DNA of 64,000 nt from Hemerocallis citrina (GCA_017893485.1 CM030364.1:40155825-40219824); one strand, 5' to 3'; positions 44,701-56,985 are shown, counted from the stretch's first letter. Notes: generated by a model from the letters alone, not told the origin. Made by a program: numbers and translations.

Positions 44701-45688
44701 TGACTTCAGTGCTCTTCTCCATTTGCTGAGTACCTATGACTGGAAACCTCACAATAAGGCTATTTGGAGATGGACTAACTCTAGTTTGTTTACTATTAAA
44801 TCCTTCTATAATTTCTTGAATGATGGTGGCCAAATTTGTCCTTTCCATAAGTTCATTTGGCAAAATGTGGCTCCTCTTAAAGTTAGAATTCTTGTTTGGC
44901 TTACTATTCATAACCGTTTACTCACTGTCGATAATTTGAATAAGAGAAATTTAGCCATTGGCCAAAAATGTGTCTTTTGTGATTGTGCTAGTGAGTCTGC
45001 ATATCATCTTTTTCTCAAATGTTCCTTTGTTAAACAAGTTTGGATTATTTTAAAATTGACCTTGAAGTTTCGAGGTTTTCCTCCCTCTATTAAGTCATGG
45101 TGGGGTTTATGGAGAAAGAAGAGGATTAAAAAGAAATTCTGTTTGCTCTGGGATATGATTATGATGGCTTTGATCTGGGTAATCTGGAAAGAACGTAACA
45201 ATAGGGTTTTTGTTAAAAAATATATGGATATTGTTCACATTCTAGATTCCATTTGTTTTTTTTTTGTCTCCTTTTGGACAGATATCTTACCTCCCTCTAA
45301 GAAGGCCAAAGTTGATCTGAATATATTCATGGATGCCTGCAAATCTTTCATCCCTCCAGTGAGCAATCTTTCTACTGCTGGGGTCTCTTCATCTGCTCAT
45401 GGTGCTTCGCGAAGTAATTTTATTGTGATTGAGGATGATGAGGAGGAGGCTTCTGTAGAGGTCCAGGGTTCTACTTCTTCTATGTTTTTTCAGCCTGAGG
45501 ATGATGTTTTTTCCAATGTTCAGCCCCCTGATGATGATGAAGACTTGGTCTCTCACACTCTTTCTACTATTTCAGCTATGTCTACTCATCATCAAGAGCT
45601 GGTCACCGGGATTCTTCTTGTGCACAATTTGCAAACTACTCATGAGGTTCAAAAGTCATCGAGTTTTGATTCCGGTGGCGATTTCTAA
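41704..45688 (+). pseudogene. ORF2 of LINE-A: endonuclease, RT, C-terminal zinc domain
   Basis: The ATG at 41704 matches the LINE-B ORF2 start. The endonuclease has STWNIRGL, IQESKL, GGDFNAV and SDHVPLIL. The reverse transcriptase (42640-44181) has PGPDGIPTF, FRPISLLNVIFKIIMK, LKLDFEKAYDRVNW and the catalytic QYADDTILF. The zf-RVT domain has CVFCDCASESAYHLFLKC. Breaks are TGA at 42595 with compensating shifts to about 42670, a one-base shift near 44145, TAG at 44547 in place of a Trp codon, and a shift near 44650. After the zinc domain an unusual acidic, Ser-rich tail of ~120 residues (IEDDEEEASVEV) precedes the stop at 45688. Confidence 0.85.
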
Positions 45689-45931
45689 TGTGCTTCTGTA
45701 CTTGGATGTTAGCTCTTTTGTCTGTTGTTATGTCTAGCTCTGGAGTTTATCCTCTCTATGTAAGGTTCTTTTGCTTTTGAGTCTGGTGGAGTTTTGATCC
45801 TCTTTTTGAGGATATTTTGGTCTTGTGATACTCCACCTTTCTGGAGTCTGTATGAACTCTTTAGTTCTTAACTTTTTGTTTTGTTTGGCTAAAGTCTTTG
45901 GGCTTTATCCCTTCTATCAAAAAAAATAAAA

Positions 45932-46072
45932 TACAGAATAATTATATAGATTAAACCACATTATCATAAGCATATTGTAAAAGGCTGAAAGTATGTCAGT
46001 CATTTTTATACAGATATATAGCTCATTTTAAAAGAAAATGATTACACCGCACCTTTTTCATTTCACAAGAGT
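45932..46072. other. Unassigned spacer
   Basis: Host-like AT-rich DNA between LINE-A and the tandem duplication. Confidence 0.4.
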
Positions 46073-46283
46073 CCCCCTCCCCTTTTCCCTTCTTAAAGAT
46101 ATTTTCTACACACTATCATTTACTTCATAGTAGTAATAACAATTGTAGCTTATTATTTATTTTAATATGACTTGCCACCCCCTCCCCTCTTTCCTTCTTA
46201 AAGATATTTTCTACGCACTATCATTTACTTCATAGTGATGATAATAATTGTAGCTTATTATTTCTTTTAACATGACTTGCCAT
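46073..46283. repeat. Tandem duplication, 105-bp unit, two copies
   Basis: Both copies run from CCCCCTCCCC through CTTCTTAAAGATATTTTCTA to ATGACTTGCCA with few changes. Confidence 0.9.
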
Positions 46284-46284
46284 C

Positions 46285-48095
46285 GAGTTGACCAAACTTT
46301 CAAAGATTCACCTACAACTCCCTACCTACTCCTCTCCTACCAACTCCCTTCCTTCTTCTTTTGAAACCCTAGATCTGAACAACCTTGGGGCGGCGGCGCA
46401 CCCCCCCCCCACCCCCCCCCCGGTCCCCTCCACGACGACACGAAGCCCCACGAACCCGCTCCTCCACAGTGACTGTCCTCGACGAATCCTCTCCTCCACG
46501 CGATGGTCCTTGACGTCGCGATGCTCCACGTACGGCGAAGCTCCATGACAGCGCTACCGATGCAGCGATTCAGACGGTTTCCCATTTCGACGAAGGCCAA
46601 GATCCTCGCCTTCCAATCGGCGAAGCTTCACGACGCTACCTGAGGTCGGTGCGGTGCTCCGCCCCCCACGCGACGACGGTGACAATGGGGCCAAGCTGAG
46701 GTCGGTGCGGAATGGGGCCGAGCTGCTGTGCGCCCCCCCTTCTTTTTTGATCCAGATCTGTTTGGGGTTGGGGTTAGTTTAGATTTAGATTGGTTAGCTC
46801 TGCTAGGTGTGTCACCGGTTGCTCTTCGTGCTTGCCACCATGTCCACACTCTTGGGGCCAATTACAACTATGTTTTGGTTTTTCGAGGGTTGGTAGTGCA
46901 TGTGAAGAAGCCGGGGTGTACTTGGCTGTGTCGTAGTGTGAGACGACAGGGTATTTTGTGGTTTGGGGGATTGGTGGAGCTGTCTGGATTGGGTATGTCT
47001 AGTTGTGATGTTTGCGATGTAGTTCGGTTGTGGGGCTAGGGCTCGAAGACGGGGTCCCCCCATGAGACCGCTTATTACATACTAGTATTTTACCACCATG
47101 AGACTGATTGTGGAGCTTGGGCCCAAGACGGGGTCCCTCCGTGATGGGCGCTTACTTATCGCAGCTTCCGGGGTGTTTGTCTCAACTGTCGTGGAGCGTC
47201 CGGGATGTGATGAAGGAGGTGGAGGAAAATTTGATTCGGCGCGAAAATTGAGGTGTATTGTTTGGGGCTAGGGTCCAAAGACGCGGTTCTCCCATGATCG
47301 TTACTGCACAGGGTGGGGCTTGGGCCCGCAGAAGGGGTCCCCCCATGAGGTGCACAGAGGGGAGATGTTTGTCTTCTTGGTCGGCAGTAGAAGAGTCACA
47401 CACTGAACTCGACCTTCCTTAATCCACTGCCACAGACTTTGCAACAACACTGCCACTACGCCCTTATCATTGACCCTGAAATCTACAACGTCCACCGCCG
47501 CAGGGGCGAGAGGTGAAGGTGATTCTTCAAATTGGTTGTGATTTGGTTAGGTTTTACGTGAGAGAGAGTGAGGGAGTGAGAGAGTGAAGACGTTGCTTCT
47601 CACTACTCTATGCAGGTGTCTGTTTGTGTTTGTGAGAAATCATCTGAGAGAGTATAAGTACCATCTTCATTGCTCTCTTAGACTATGTCCGTGATTAGGG
47701 TTAGTGAGAGTTTTGCTTAGTGAGAAATCGCATGTTAGAGCTAAATTGCGACGGCTCTCCTTTTGGGTGCGACTCCGATTGGGCCATGTTTGAAGTGGCG
47801 TTGATGAGGTAGAAGGAGGGGAGCGGCAAATTTTCAAATCCCACAGGATTCGCTTCATGTGGGTGGGCACATGCCGTGGAGGTGGGTGCTCGAAGCTTGC
47901 TTGACGGACATACAATTAGTTGGTCCTCGTAGATTAGAGTGAGAGCTGATTATATGTACTGGTCATGTCGCTTCATGTTTTTTTTCTGTCTGTGGGTTGT
48001 AACTTGCTCCAGCATGCTGAGATTGTTTTGTTAATTTCTTATTAATGAAACAGGGTAGCATTATTCCACCTTTACCTTCAAAAAAAAAAAAAAAA
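46285..48095 (+). mobile_element. Nonautonomous retroposon with A-tail
   Basis: A 13-bp duplication ATGACTTGCCATC (46272-46284 and 48096-48108) flanks an 1811-bp unit ending in about 16 A residues, the sign of target-primed reverse transcription. No long frame spans it. Four diverged copies of a GGGCCC-AAGACGGGGTCCCCCCATGA-like motif occur at about 47032, 47112, 47264 and 47314. An AATGAA signal lies ~40 bases before the tail. It could be an L1-mobilised transcript or a large SINE-like family. Confidence 0.7.
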
Positions 48096-48108
48096 ATGAC
48101 TTGCCATC

Positions 48109-48729
48109 CAAGATGTCATATGGTATCTCTTGGTTCAAATGCCTGTGTCACATGGCATCATTTTGTGCAAAGTCTGCTGAAATTATGTAACATATTAAAT
48201 TAGATATATTTTTCAGAGATGAGGCATAATTTTCAATTCTTATGTGCAAAATTTATCGTGGTACGAGAGACACGGGCAAACAAGGCCTATAAGATATTCG
48301 AATGAAGTAATCGCTTGATGAGCTATAGAGTGTTAAGGCTTCTAATGCAAATTGTTGTGATAATCAATTTATTCTTTGTATCTCTAATCTCTTATAAACC
48401 ACCAGTGTTTAAGCGCAAATGAGACCTGTCAAAGTAAGGTACCTCATTTGATCTGATATCATATAAGGGTATTGGCATTGAGAAGGACTGTCAAAGATAG
48501 AGAGACCAAAAACATGCCAGCACGTACTACCCACAGATTGACAAATTTTCTTACTACCCAGCTACTTCGTCTTGCTATTTACTTCCGTCAGCAGGAATCT
48601 AGAATATAAATTTAATTATGACAATTAAGTTTGCGGTCTTTTACCTTTCACTCTTTCAGATCATACCTTGTAATTTATTTGCTCTTCACAAGCATCATTT
48701 CTAGCCACCTTCGAGAATATCCACTTTTG
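48109..48729. other. Spacer without recognised genes
   Basis: AT-rich. Short frames only. Confidence 0.45.
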
Positions 48730-48748
48730 TCATGTACTAACAACTGTC
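48730..48748. repeat. Target-site duplication of LINE-B, left copy
   Basis: Identical to 56620-56638 over 19 bases. Confidence 0.97.
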
Positions 48749-48756
48749 TTTTTTTT

Positions 48757-49707
48757 GATGAAACGGATAGGGTCTTACGACCCCAGCCATCAAAAATATA
48801 TATATTGAAAGAATATACAGAAATTTTACAAGCCGTAAAATGATCCACAACGAGAATACAAGTCAAGGGTCATACAATAGTAAACAGTACAATCAGAAAA
48901 GAAATACAACAGAAGTGTAAGCAGATCGATGCAGATATCGCAGTAAGCCATGGAGGGGTCGACAGCCAGGGAGCCGCGCTCAAAATGAAAGAGGATCCTG
49001 TCGAACTGGAGAAGACAGGGGAAAACAACCACTTGGCAGCTGCACTGAACGAACGCACTCCGAATCGTTCATAAAGCTAGCACCTGGAAACCATGAAGAG
49101 CCAGCCAACCGCAAACAACCATATAACAAATTACCTGCAACTAGGCAGCAAAAAATCCAAACCGAAAATCGAACTAACAGGTCAAAATAGAATAGGAAAG
49201 TCCACACAAATACAGGGAGCAGATGGACATGAAAATCCCCAAAAGGCACAGATCAAAACGCAATAATACCCCGCTGATCGCACAATAAGGTGCGAAAGCG
49301 GCTCAGCTAAAAGAAAGAACAGAGCATACTAACATAGAGCAGCCATCAGCATAAAAGAGAAATACATAAAGTCCTGGAACAAACAGCCAAAAAGAAACTA
49401 AGCTGAAAGATAAAATCTCCCTGTAAAGGAGAAATAGCATAGGTACTAAGAGATAGTAGCAAACAAAAGCATCATAAACAGACCACAGTCAAAAACCATC
49501 AGTCACCCTGATCATAAGAGGAGGAAACAAAATAACCAGGGAAAGCAACAAAATAGTTAATACCGCTCTGATAAAGACCAGAGCACAGATCACTGGGGAT
49601 CAGGACTGGTAGATGCCTCTGGTGCTGAATCCTTGACCTGCAAGTGATAAGAAAGACAAAGAGGTTGGTTACGACTAAAAGCAAAAGCTGTCAAAAATAA
49701 AGGAAAA
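48757..49707 (-). other. 3' untranslated region of LINE-B
   Basis: About 950 bp between the ORF2 stop and the A-tail. No frame with a domain. Confidence 0.7.
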
Positions 49708-52700
49708 TTAAATAGCGTGAAGGGAGCGGAGGCATAGGTAGGCATTATGAAAAAGCTGAAGCGCAGAGGTGGAAACGTGCTTGGAGTCAAGAACTGAGGA
49801 CCAAAGATTGAATAGATAAAAGAACTCATCGATTAACGCATGAATAGACGATCTGCGGAGTTGGAAAATCCTACTATTCCTTTCTTTCCAAATAATCCAG
49901 ATAATGATATGAACAGATAAGATCCATGCGTGCCTGAGTAAGGGATTCAAAGGCTTAGTGAAGCAAGCCGAGGCTAGATCCGGAGGAGTAGATTCTAGAC
50001 TCGAAGCCAATGTGCAAATCTTCCATAAAGCATTAGTATTAGGACATTGAATGAACAAATGATTCACATCTTCCGCGTGATGATCACAGAAAACACAGAG
50101 CTGTCCCCATGCTAGGTTTCTCTTGTTAAGAACAGCCACTGTAAGAAGCTTATTGTTAAAAGCTAGCCAAGAATTGATTTTAACCTTAAGAGGGATCTTA
50201 GGCTTCCAGAAAAAATTGGCGATAGGAGATTTCACTCCTCTCGAGTTGAGAAATCTATAGAAAGAGTTGACGGAGAAAACTCCTGAGGGAGACCACCGCC
50301 AAACTATACTCTCGGTTAATCTCCATTCATAGTTGTTAAGGACATGAATGAGACTATCGAAAAGCGCAGACAAAGGAGGAGTGAGAACATTCGCGAAAGG
50401 AATAAACCAATAGTGAATATCATTAATAAGCATGAAGGAGTTCTCTAAGGTTGCTTGGGGAAAAACTGCTAGATTGAAAAGGGACGGAAAGGCTGAAGCT
50501 AGCGAAGTGTTACCCACCCACCTGTCAGTCCAGAGTTTGGCTCGAGAACCGTCACTACATGCGCGGTAAATACCGCAGTGAAACGCGGCGGCTGCTTTCC
50601 AAACACCTTTCCAAAAAGGTGACGCGAGACGATGAGTAGCCTCAGGAAACTCCCACCAATTAGAAGAGCGTGGATGAGAACTTCTAATGAAACGCACCCA
50701 TGAGAGGTGATCGGAATTATGAAGTTTCCATAACCATTTGCCCAAGAGAGCGATGTTATGATCCCGAAGGTTAAGAACACCAAGGCCTCCTTCCTCTTTG
50801 GGAGAGCAAATCAATTTCCATTAACAAAGGTGGGATCCTGGTTTAAAAGACGAGGATCCATTCCAAAAGAAATTACTTCTAATTTGATCTATTCTTTTAA
50901 TGACCCAAGAAGGCAAAAAATAGAAGGACATAAGATAAAGGGGCATAGCTGAGATAACCGAATTAATAAGAGTCAATCTCCCTCCTCTGGACATAAGTTT
51001 GCTCGACCAGACGTTGAGCCTGGCTTCCACTCTGTCAATCAGTGGTAGCCAGTCTGATCTATGCAATTTACCCCAGCGGAGGGGGATACCTAAATAGGTA
51101 ATGGGGAATGAAGCCGAGGGGCAGTTAAAAAAATGAGAAATCTCGTTTTGCCGGTTGGGGGATCCCCCCAACCAGAGAACGGCAGATTTGTGAAAATTAA
51201 TAGACAAACCGGAGGCCATCTCAAAACAGTAAAGGAGAAGTTTAAGGTTACGGAGGGAGTGAAAACTTGGTTTGGTGAATATAATCGTATCATCCGCATA
51301 TTGGAGGTTAAGCACTCCCTCAAAAAGGGGCGAGCCACCAAGCCCCTCGATCATGTTCAGATTCCAAGCATTCCGAAGCAGTTTGCTAAAAACGTCTGCA
51401 ACTAATGAGAAAAGGAGAGACGAGAGGGGGTCTCCTTGGCGGAGTCCACACCTAATTTTGAATTTGTGGCCTTCCGAACCATTGATAAACAGGGAGGAAG
51501 TCCCTGAGAAGAGGCTGGATTTAATCCAAGCAATCCATTTTGGACCAAATCCCCGAAAGATGAGGATATCTAGAAGAAAGTCCCAATTGACGTTGTCATA
51601 AGCTTTTTGGAAATCAAGCTTTAGAAGAATACCCTCCGACTGAGTTCTATGGCAGTGAGATATGATTTCTTGAGCTGACGCAACACTATCAAGAATGAAA
51701 CGATCTTTAATGAAGCCAGATTGAGCTGAGTCAATTAGGGGGGAGATAATAGAACTCAGCCTCGAGGCCAGGACTTTCATAATGATTTTAAAGGTCGTGT
51801 TGATCAAACTAATCGGTCTAAATTCCGAGACGAGGTGAGCCCCTGCAACTTTTGGGATAAGCACAATGTGGGCGTAATTAATACGATCAAAGGAGAAATT
51901 GCCTAGGTGAAGATCTTGAAACATTTTAAAGAGGTCTGTTTTGAGCAAGCCCCAAAATTTTTGGAAAAAGAAGGCCGGAAAGCCGTCAGGCCCTGGCGCT
52001 GAATCACTTTTTAAAGCAAAAACAGCAGATTTAATCTCTTCAATAGTAAAAGGGGCCTCGAGAGAAGAGAGATCGTGATCTTGGATGCCATAAAGTTGAT
52101 TCCAATCAAGCTCGAGAGCTCGGTTTTTCTTGTTACCAATAAGAAGTTTGTAGAAAGAAAGGAATTCTTGGTGAATAGATTCATCAGAGGTCAGGTCTGC
52201 TCCCTGAGCAGTGATCGATGAAATCCGGTTACATCGTTGCCTATGCGAGGCGAAATGATGAAAGAACGCAGTATTCGCGTCACCCTCCTTTAACCAATTG
52301 ACCCTAGCTCTTTGAGCCCATTTAACGTGGTCTTGGTGGAGAATGTCAGCGTATTCAAGCTTGCAAGAATTACGTTCAGAACGATAAGATTCAGTTAAGG
52401 GACCCATTTCTTCCATCTTATCAATGGAAGCAATGGATTGCAACAGGAATTCTTTAAGGAAGTTGGTGTTGCGTTGTCTCTCACGACGCCAAATTTTGCA
52501 ACCATACTTGATGGCATGCAGTTTAAGGAGGATATTCCCCAGTTCGGAGGATCCGGTAACCGAGGCCAGACATTCAGAAACTAAGTTAGTGAATAGCTGA
52601 TCATTAAGCCAGAATTTTTCGAAACGAAATTTGTGCTTGTGGTTGAAACCGAAATTGGAGAAAAGAACAATAGGGACGTGATCAGAGGAAGGGTTAGGAA

Positions 52701-53352
52701 GGGCCTGTACAAAAGATTGGTGAAAACGAGACATCCAGGAGTGCGAGACCAGAAAACGGTCAAGCTTGGCAAAAAGAGGATGTTCACGTTGGTTGGACCA
52801 AGTGAAAGATCTACCGGAGATCGGTAGGTCCGACAATTGAAGGTCGCGGATACAGTCGTTAAAGATGTGTGATTGTGAGAACGAAGAGCCAGGGAGTGAT
52901 CTTTCCGAGAGGAAGCGAGTAACATTAAAGTCTCCACAAATCACACAAAGGTCTGAAGAGAATTGATGTAATGATAGGAATTCCTGCCAGAAAAGCTGCC
53001 GCCTATCAGACGTCGACGGGCCATAAACTGAAATAACTGTGAGAGGGCAATTCATAGGGATCCAATGAAGCTGGACAATTAAGAAGAAATTCAGGCGCTG
53101 AAACAAAGTCAGCGAAAAAAGAGCTTCCTTGAAGCCAAAGAGGATACCCCCTCTAGAGCCAATCACATCTAAGGATATCCAGTTGGAAATAATAGATCCT
53201 CCTAATGATCGAAAAATAGCTGGAGAGGGAGCATCTAACTTGGATTCTTGAATGGAAATAATATCGCAGTGAGATGACAAGATTAAATCGAAAATCGCCC
53301 TTTGTTTAGCTGGGCAGTGCAAACCACGGATGTTCCATGAGACACTAATCAT
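49708..53352 (-). pseudogene. ORF2 of LINE-B: endonuclease, RT, zf-RVT (one stop)
   Basis: It nicks target DNA and copies the element RNA at the nick. The ATG is at 53352, overlapping the ORF1 stop. The apurinic-type endonuclease has SVSWNIRGL, IQESKL, VICGDFNV, WSNQREHPLFAKLDRFL and SDHVPIVL. The reverse transcriptase has SAPGPDGFPAFF, FRPISLINTTFKIIMK, LLKLDFQKAYDNVNW, RQGDPLSSLLF and the catalytic QYADDTIIF. The zf-RVT domain has CVFCDHHAEDVNHLFIQC. The frame is 1215 codons. A single TAA (50821-50823) sits between HLC and WKLICSPKEEGG, where LINE-A has a sense codon; the frame on either side is unbroken. Confidence 0.93.
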
Positions 53353-55770
53353 TAAGATTGCTGAACTCCAAGACTCTGGAAGTTTCAATTTTTCTAAGGG
53401 ATCGAATACAGGGGGAGTCTAGAGGGTCAATCAAGAAACCTAGATTGTGTGCTTTGGAGGCAAGATCAGAGTTAGAAAATGAATCGAAAATAGGAGTGTA
53501 AATGGAACCCAGGTGAGGTGGAGGAGGCAGAGATGAATTGATAGGCAATGTCTGTAGACTACTAGCACAGCCATCAATGATGGGAGCCGCAAGGGAAGTA
53601 ATATGAGAGCGTTGTGAGGACTTTGCTAAAAGGCGAGCACTAGACCTAATACAACGTTTAAAAGGGTAAGGGGAAAGAGGTGCTTCCGAGGGCCGCATAT
53701 TCAACTTGAGAGGAGGGGAAGATCCTACCTGAGAATCGATAGATGATACTTGAGAGCAAGAGGGGATGCCAACTAGAAGGGAGCTAGAGGTGGGGGTGGT
53801 AAATTGATCGGGAGTTACGATAGGAGATGAATATTGATTATCCATAATCTCACCGGCCTTCGTCGCAAGAGAGGGACAAATCCAATTAAGAGAGGAAGGA
53901 GAAAGAGAACCAAACCCATAGATGGGTTTGAAAAAGAGAGGAGAAGCACATGAGAAAAATTGAGAACCCAAAAGAAAAAATTTAAAGCTAAAACAAGAAA
54001 TGGTGTAATAATTAACATCGCGTTGCGAAAACAAAAAACAAGCGCGTACCTCCTTCGGCTTATTGGCCATCAGTTCAGCTTCCTCCTCCGAAAGGAGAGA
54101 GTCCTGTTCGGTCCAATCCGAAGCTTTAGAGGATAATTTGGAAGCAAGCTTGGAGGGGGTGAACATGGGGTCTGACTTAGTCGGCGTTGGAAAATGAGCA
54201 ATTTGTTGGAACTGTTCCCAGTCAGAAGTGAAATTGGGGTTAACCTTCCAAGCCGGCCAGGAAGAGGAGGAATCCTTATCTTTATTAGCAGCGGGGGAAA
54301 CGTTCATCACTGACACTTCTTTAGAGAATATAGGTTGAGAGCCCTTGGAGTGAACAGTGGGGGCCGACGATGGCACAATAGTAGTATTTTTGCTGCTAGA
54401 AAGCTCTGGATTTATCCAGACCAGATTCGGCGCTTTAGAGGGAGAGATTTTAGAAGTGAGCTGTTGCTGCGGAGGCTTAAGGGGGGTGGGGAGAAGGCTA
54501 CGAGAAATGCCAGCTGGGGCCATCTTTAGTTTGGGAGTCCTCGGCCTAATAGAAGAAGATGAACCAGGGTGAAAGGGAGACGCTAACTCTGGACCGAACG
54601 CCTGAGGCTTTGAGAGAGGAATAGGCTCTTTCTTAGAGGCCAGGGATTGATCATGGTAGAGCACCGAAACAGCAAAGGAAGAAGAGCCATCAGTAAGGCA
54701 GAATGCCTCAATACGGTTAGCCTCAGAATGACAACGAAAAGTAGCTTCAATTTGCAAACAACCTGAAGCCAATCTAGCCTTGGATGATATACTGACAAGC
54801 TCACCTATACACCTAGCCATCTCACCCACCAGGCGATGAGAGTCGCAAAAGGGTGGTAAGCCAACAAGAGAGACTTTGGTGTCAGGAGAGAGAATACTAG
54901 TAGAAACTGAAGGTGTTTTGACCCACCTTCTAACAGACAGTGAGATGCTCCCTATCGAAAGAGACGGAGTCGCCATAAGGTCTTCCAGGATCTTAGGGGA
55001 AGGGCAATGTATGACTAAGTCACCATTGGAGCAATTGTACAAAACCCATTCCCAATCAGAAACGTTGCAGTGATTACTAAGGTAGGAGTTGATAGTATAA
55101 AAAGGAACTGTACCGCCAGTGAAAGAAATGGCTCCAAAGTGGCTGAAATAAACCAATCGGTCAGAGAGTTCCGCTTTGGGAATGAATACCTGAAGGATGG
55201 CTTGTTTACCATGAAGCGAAGGTTGATCAGCAACCACCTGAAGGGGGGGGAAGGATCTGCTGAACTTGAGGCCTGAGTAGGGGTGGGGAGCAGTGGAGCA
55301 AGAGAATCCGACTGCTTCTTCAGAGGCTTAGGGGGTTTAGTAGAGAGGAATTGTTTGCGAAGGGATTGAAGATCAACAGCTTTCAAAATCTGCTCAGATA
55401 CTGGTACTCCTAAGGGGAGACCAAGGGTTTTTTGCAGTGCATGGCACTTGTGCTTAGCATGGCCGGGCTTATCGCAAAAAAGACACTTCATCTTAAAGAG
55501 ACAGTTGATTTTGAAGTGCCCTGGTTGAAGGCAACGAAAGCAAACAAGAGAGGGGTTGTGAGAACTGGAAGAGGAATGGGATGAAGAAGATGGAAGAGCG
55601 GAATAAGAAGGGCGGGAATTGTACGAGTGGTAGCCCGGGGGAAGCTTCTCGTAGACAAGCTGAGGATGGGCCTTTGTGGACTTCAGCGGTGGCAGAGGCC
55701 CAAAAGATCGATCGTTAGGAGAAACAGGTTTTTTCTTTTTCTTAACGACTTCGATCCAAGGCAACTCCAT
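53345..55770 (-). pseudogene. ORF1 of LINE-B (one homopolymer frameshift)
   Basis: RNA-binding protein of the LINE particle. It starts at ATG 55770 (MELPWIEVVKKKKK) with a basic N-terminus, then two CCHC knuckles CFRCLQPGHFKINC and CLFCDKPGHAKHKC. The frame shifts by one at a C8 run (55243-55250, G8 on the plus strand). The second part has a DUF4283-like region (SLVGLPPFCDSH, ARCIGELVSISSKARL) and a long Ser/Pro-rich tail. The stop TAG at 53345-53347 overlaps the ORF2 ATG. The length of ~809 codons is long for a plant L1 ORF1. Confidence 0.88.
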
Positions 55771-56619
55771 GGGCTGAAAGAAAAGGCCCACTGAAGGCAA
55801 GAATGCAGGAGTGAGGAACGAAGAGAATAGGGAAGGGGAGAAGAGTGAGAAGGCTAAGAGAAAGGTGTAGAATAGAGAAATGGAGAGAGAAGATCTAAAT
55901 ACTGGAAGCCGGTGAAGGCCAAAAACGCAAAGAGAAAAGCGAGAAAGCCGATGAAGTTAAAAGCCAATAGAGCCAAAACAATTAGTGCAATCTACCCAAG
56001 AGGAGTGAAGTAGAGGATGCACATAGATTGAGGCTGAAGAGCTACTAGAGAGGAAACAGCACTACTGCTGTTTACCGATAGTGAGAAGAGAAAGATCATC
56101 AGAATAGCATACGCCTAAGAAGAATCAACAACTGGCTACACCCTCAACAACGGAGGGGCAAAAGTGCAGATAAAGAGGCTGCGAAAAACACGCCTAAAAA
56201 GCAAAGCAAAATCTAAACTAAATAAATAGGTGTGGAATACTTACAGTGCTTGTAATCAATACCTGAGAAGCGAAGACCAGATACTTGCTGAGGTGCGACG
56301 GCCGGATTGAGGGAAGAACGTTGGCTCTCCAAGACAAGAGGGGCCTCAAGGGAAAAGGCACGCAGCAAACCCGGATGCCCGCTACGCAGAGGAGAGAAAG
56401 AGCACCTCGCGGGGAGGTTTGAAGAAGGAGGGGCGGCGAGGATACAACCGCAGACTAGAGGAGGAGGGGTAAAGGGAAATGAGGTTAATCGAAGGGGAGA
56501 CGAAAAGGGTTTGTGGGTGATGAGAAGAGAAACAACTTTAATGAAGGTGAGGAATAGGATGGAGCAGGGGATCGACGGGATCTGAGGGGGCAAGAATATC
56601 TCAGGGAGAGATCAATTGT
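55771..56619 (-). other. 5' untranslated region and internal promoter region of LINE-B
   Basis: About 850 bp from the element start to the ORF1 ATG. L1 elements carry an internal promoter here; no specific box is visible. A 126-codon frame (56213-56593) has no domain. Confidence 0.6.
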
Positions 56620-56638
56620 TCATGTACTAACAACTGTC
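56620..56638. repeat. Target-site duplication of LINE-B, right copy
   Basis: Identical to 48730-48748. Confidence 0.97.
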
Positions 56639-56985
56639 AACCCTCCTAACATTTTAAACTACCATATTTATGTCAAGGATTAGCATAAAATAAAAATAAA
56701 AATAAAAATACTATACTCCTACATTAAATGTTTAATTTATTTGCTTCACATGACATCACTACTAATTATCAAAAGATAAGGCATCGTTATTAGCCAAGAA
56801 ATCCAATTTTGTCATGTACTTATACTTCCAACTACTACTACTCAACTATGTATACAATTGAAGAATTGAGTGGAAGAAGCATTCAAGCACGGCTTCGGTT
56901 GGATCCAACGACAAGATCAGCCCGCATTGCAAATAATTGTTGGCTCTCCCTTTTATATATGGACACATAAAATCACTAGTTATCA
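56639..56985. other. Spacer without recognised genes
   Basis: AT-rich with a short (AAAATA)n run near 56690-56710. Confidence 0.45.

Larger units (their letters stand above)
38995..45931 (+). mobile_element. Degraded L1-type LINE (LINE-A)
   Basis: ORF1 with two zinc knuckles, then ORF2 with endonuclease, reverse transcriptase and a C-terminal zinc domain, ending at an A-rich tail (45919-45931). A8TA4 occurs at 38982-38994 and at 45919-45931 and may be the target duplication, but it is indistinguishable from tail sequence. Several stops and frameshifts make it inactive. Confidence 0.8.
48749..56619 (-). mobile_element. Full-length L1-type LINE, nearly intact (LINE-B)
   Basis: The 7871-bp element has a 5' untranslated region, ORF1, ORF2, 3' untranslated region and A8 tail (T8 at 48749-48756 on the plus strand). 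It is flanked by a perfect 19-bp duplication TCATGTACTAACAACTGTC (48730-48748 and 56620-56638). One homopolymer frameshift in ORF1 and one stop in ORF2 are the only breaks I see, so insertion is recent. Confidence 0.95.

Noticed and set aside
46288..47495. Short frames in the 1.8 kb retroposon as a captured gene
   Set aside because: No frame exceeds ~105 codons and none shows a known motif.
56213..56593. 126-codon frame upstream of LINE-B ORF1
   Set aside because: Within the L1 5' untranslated region, with no domain and an opposite-strand frame of similar length.
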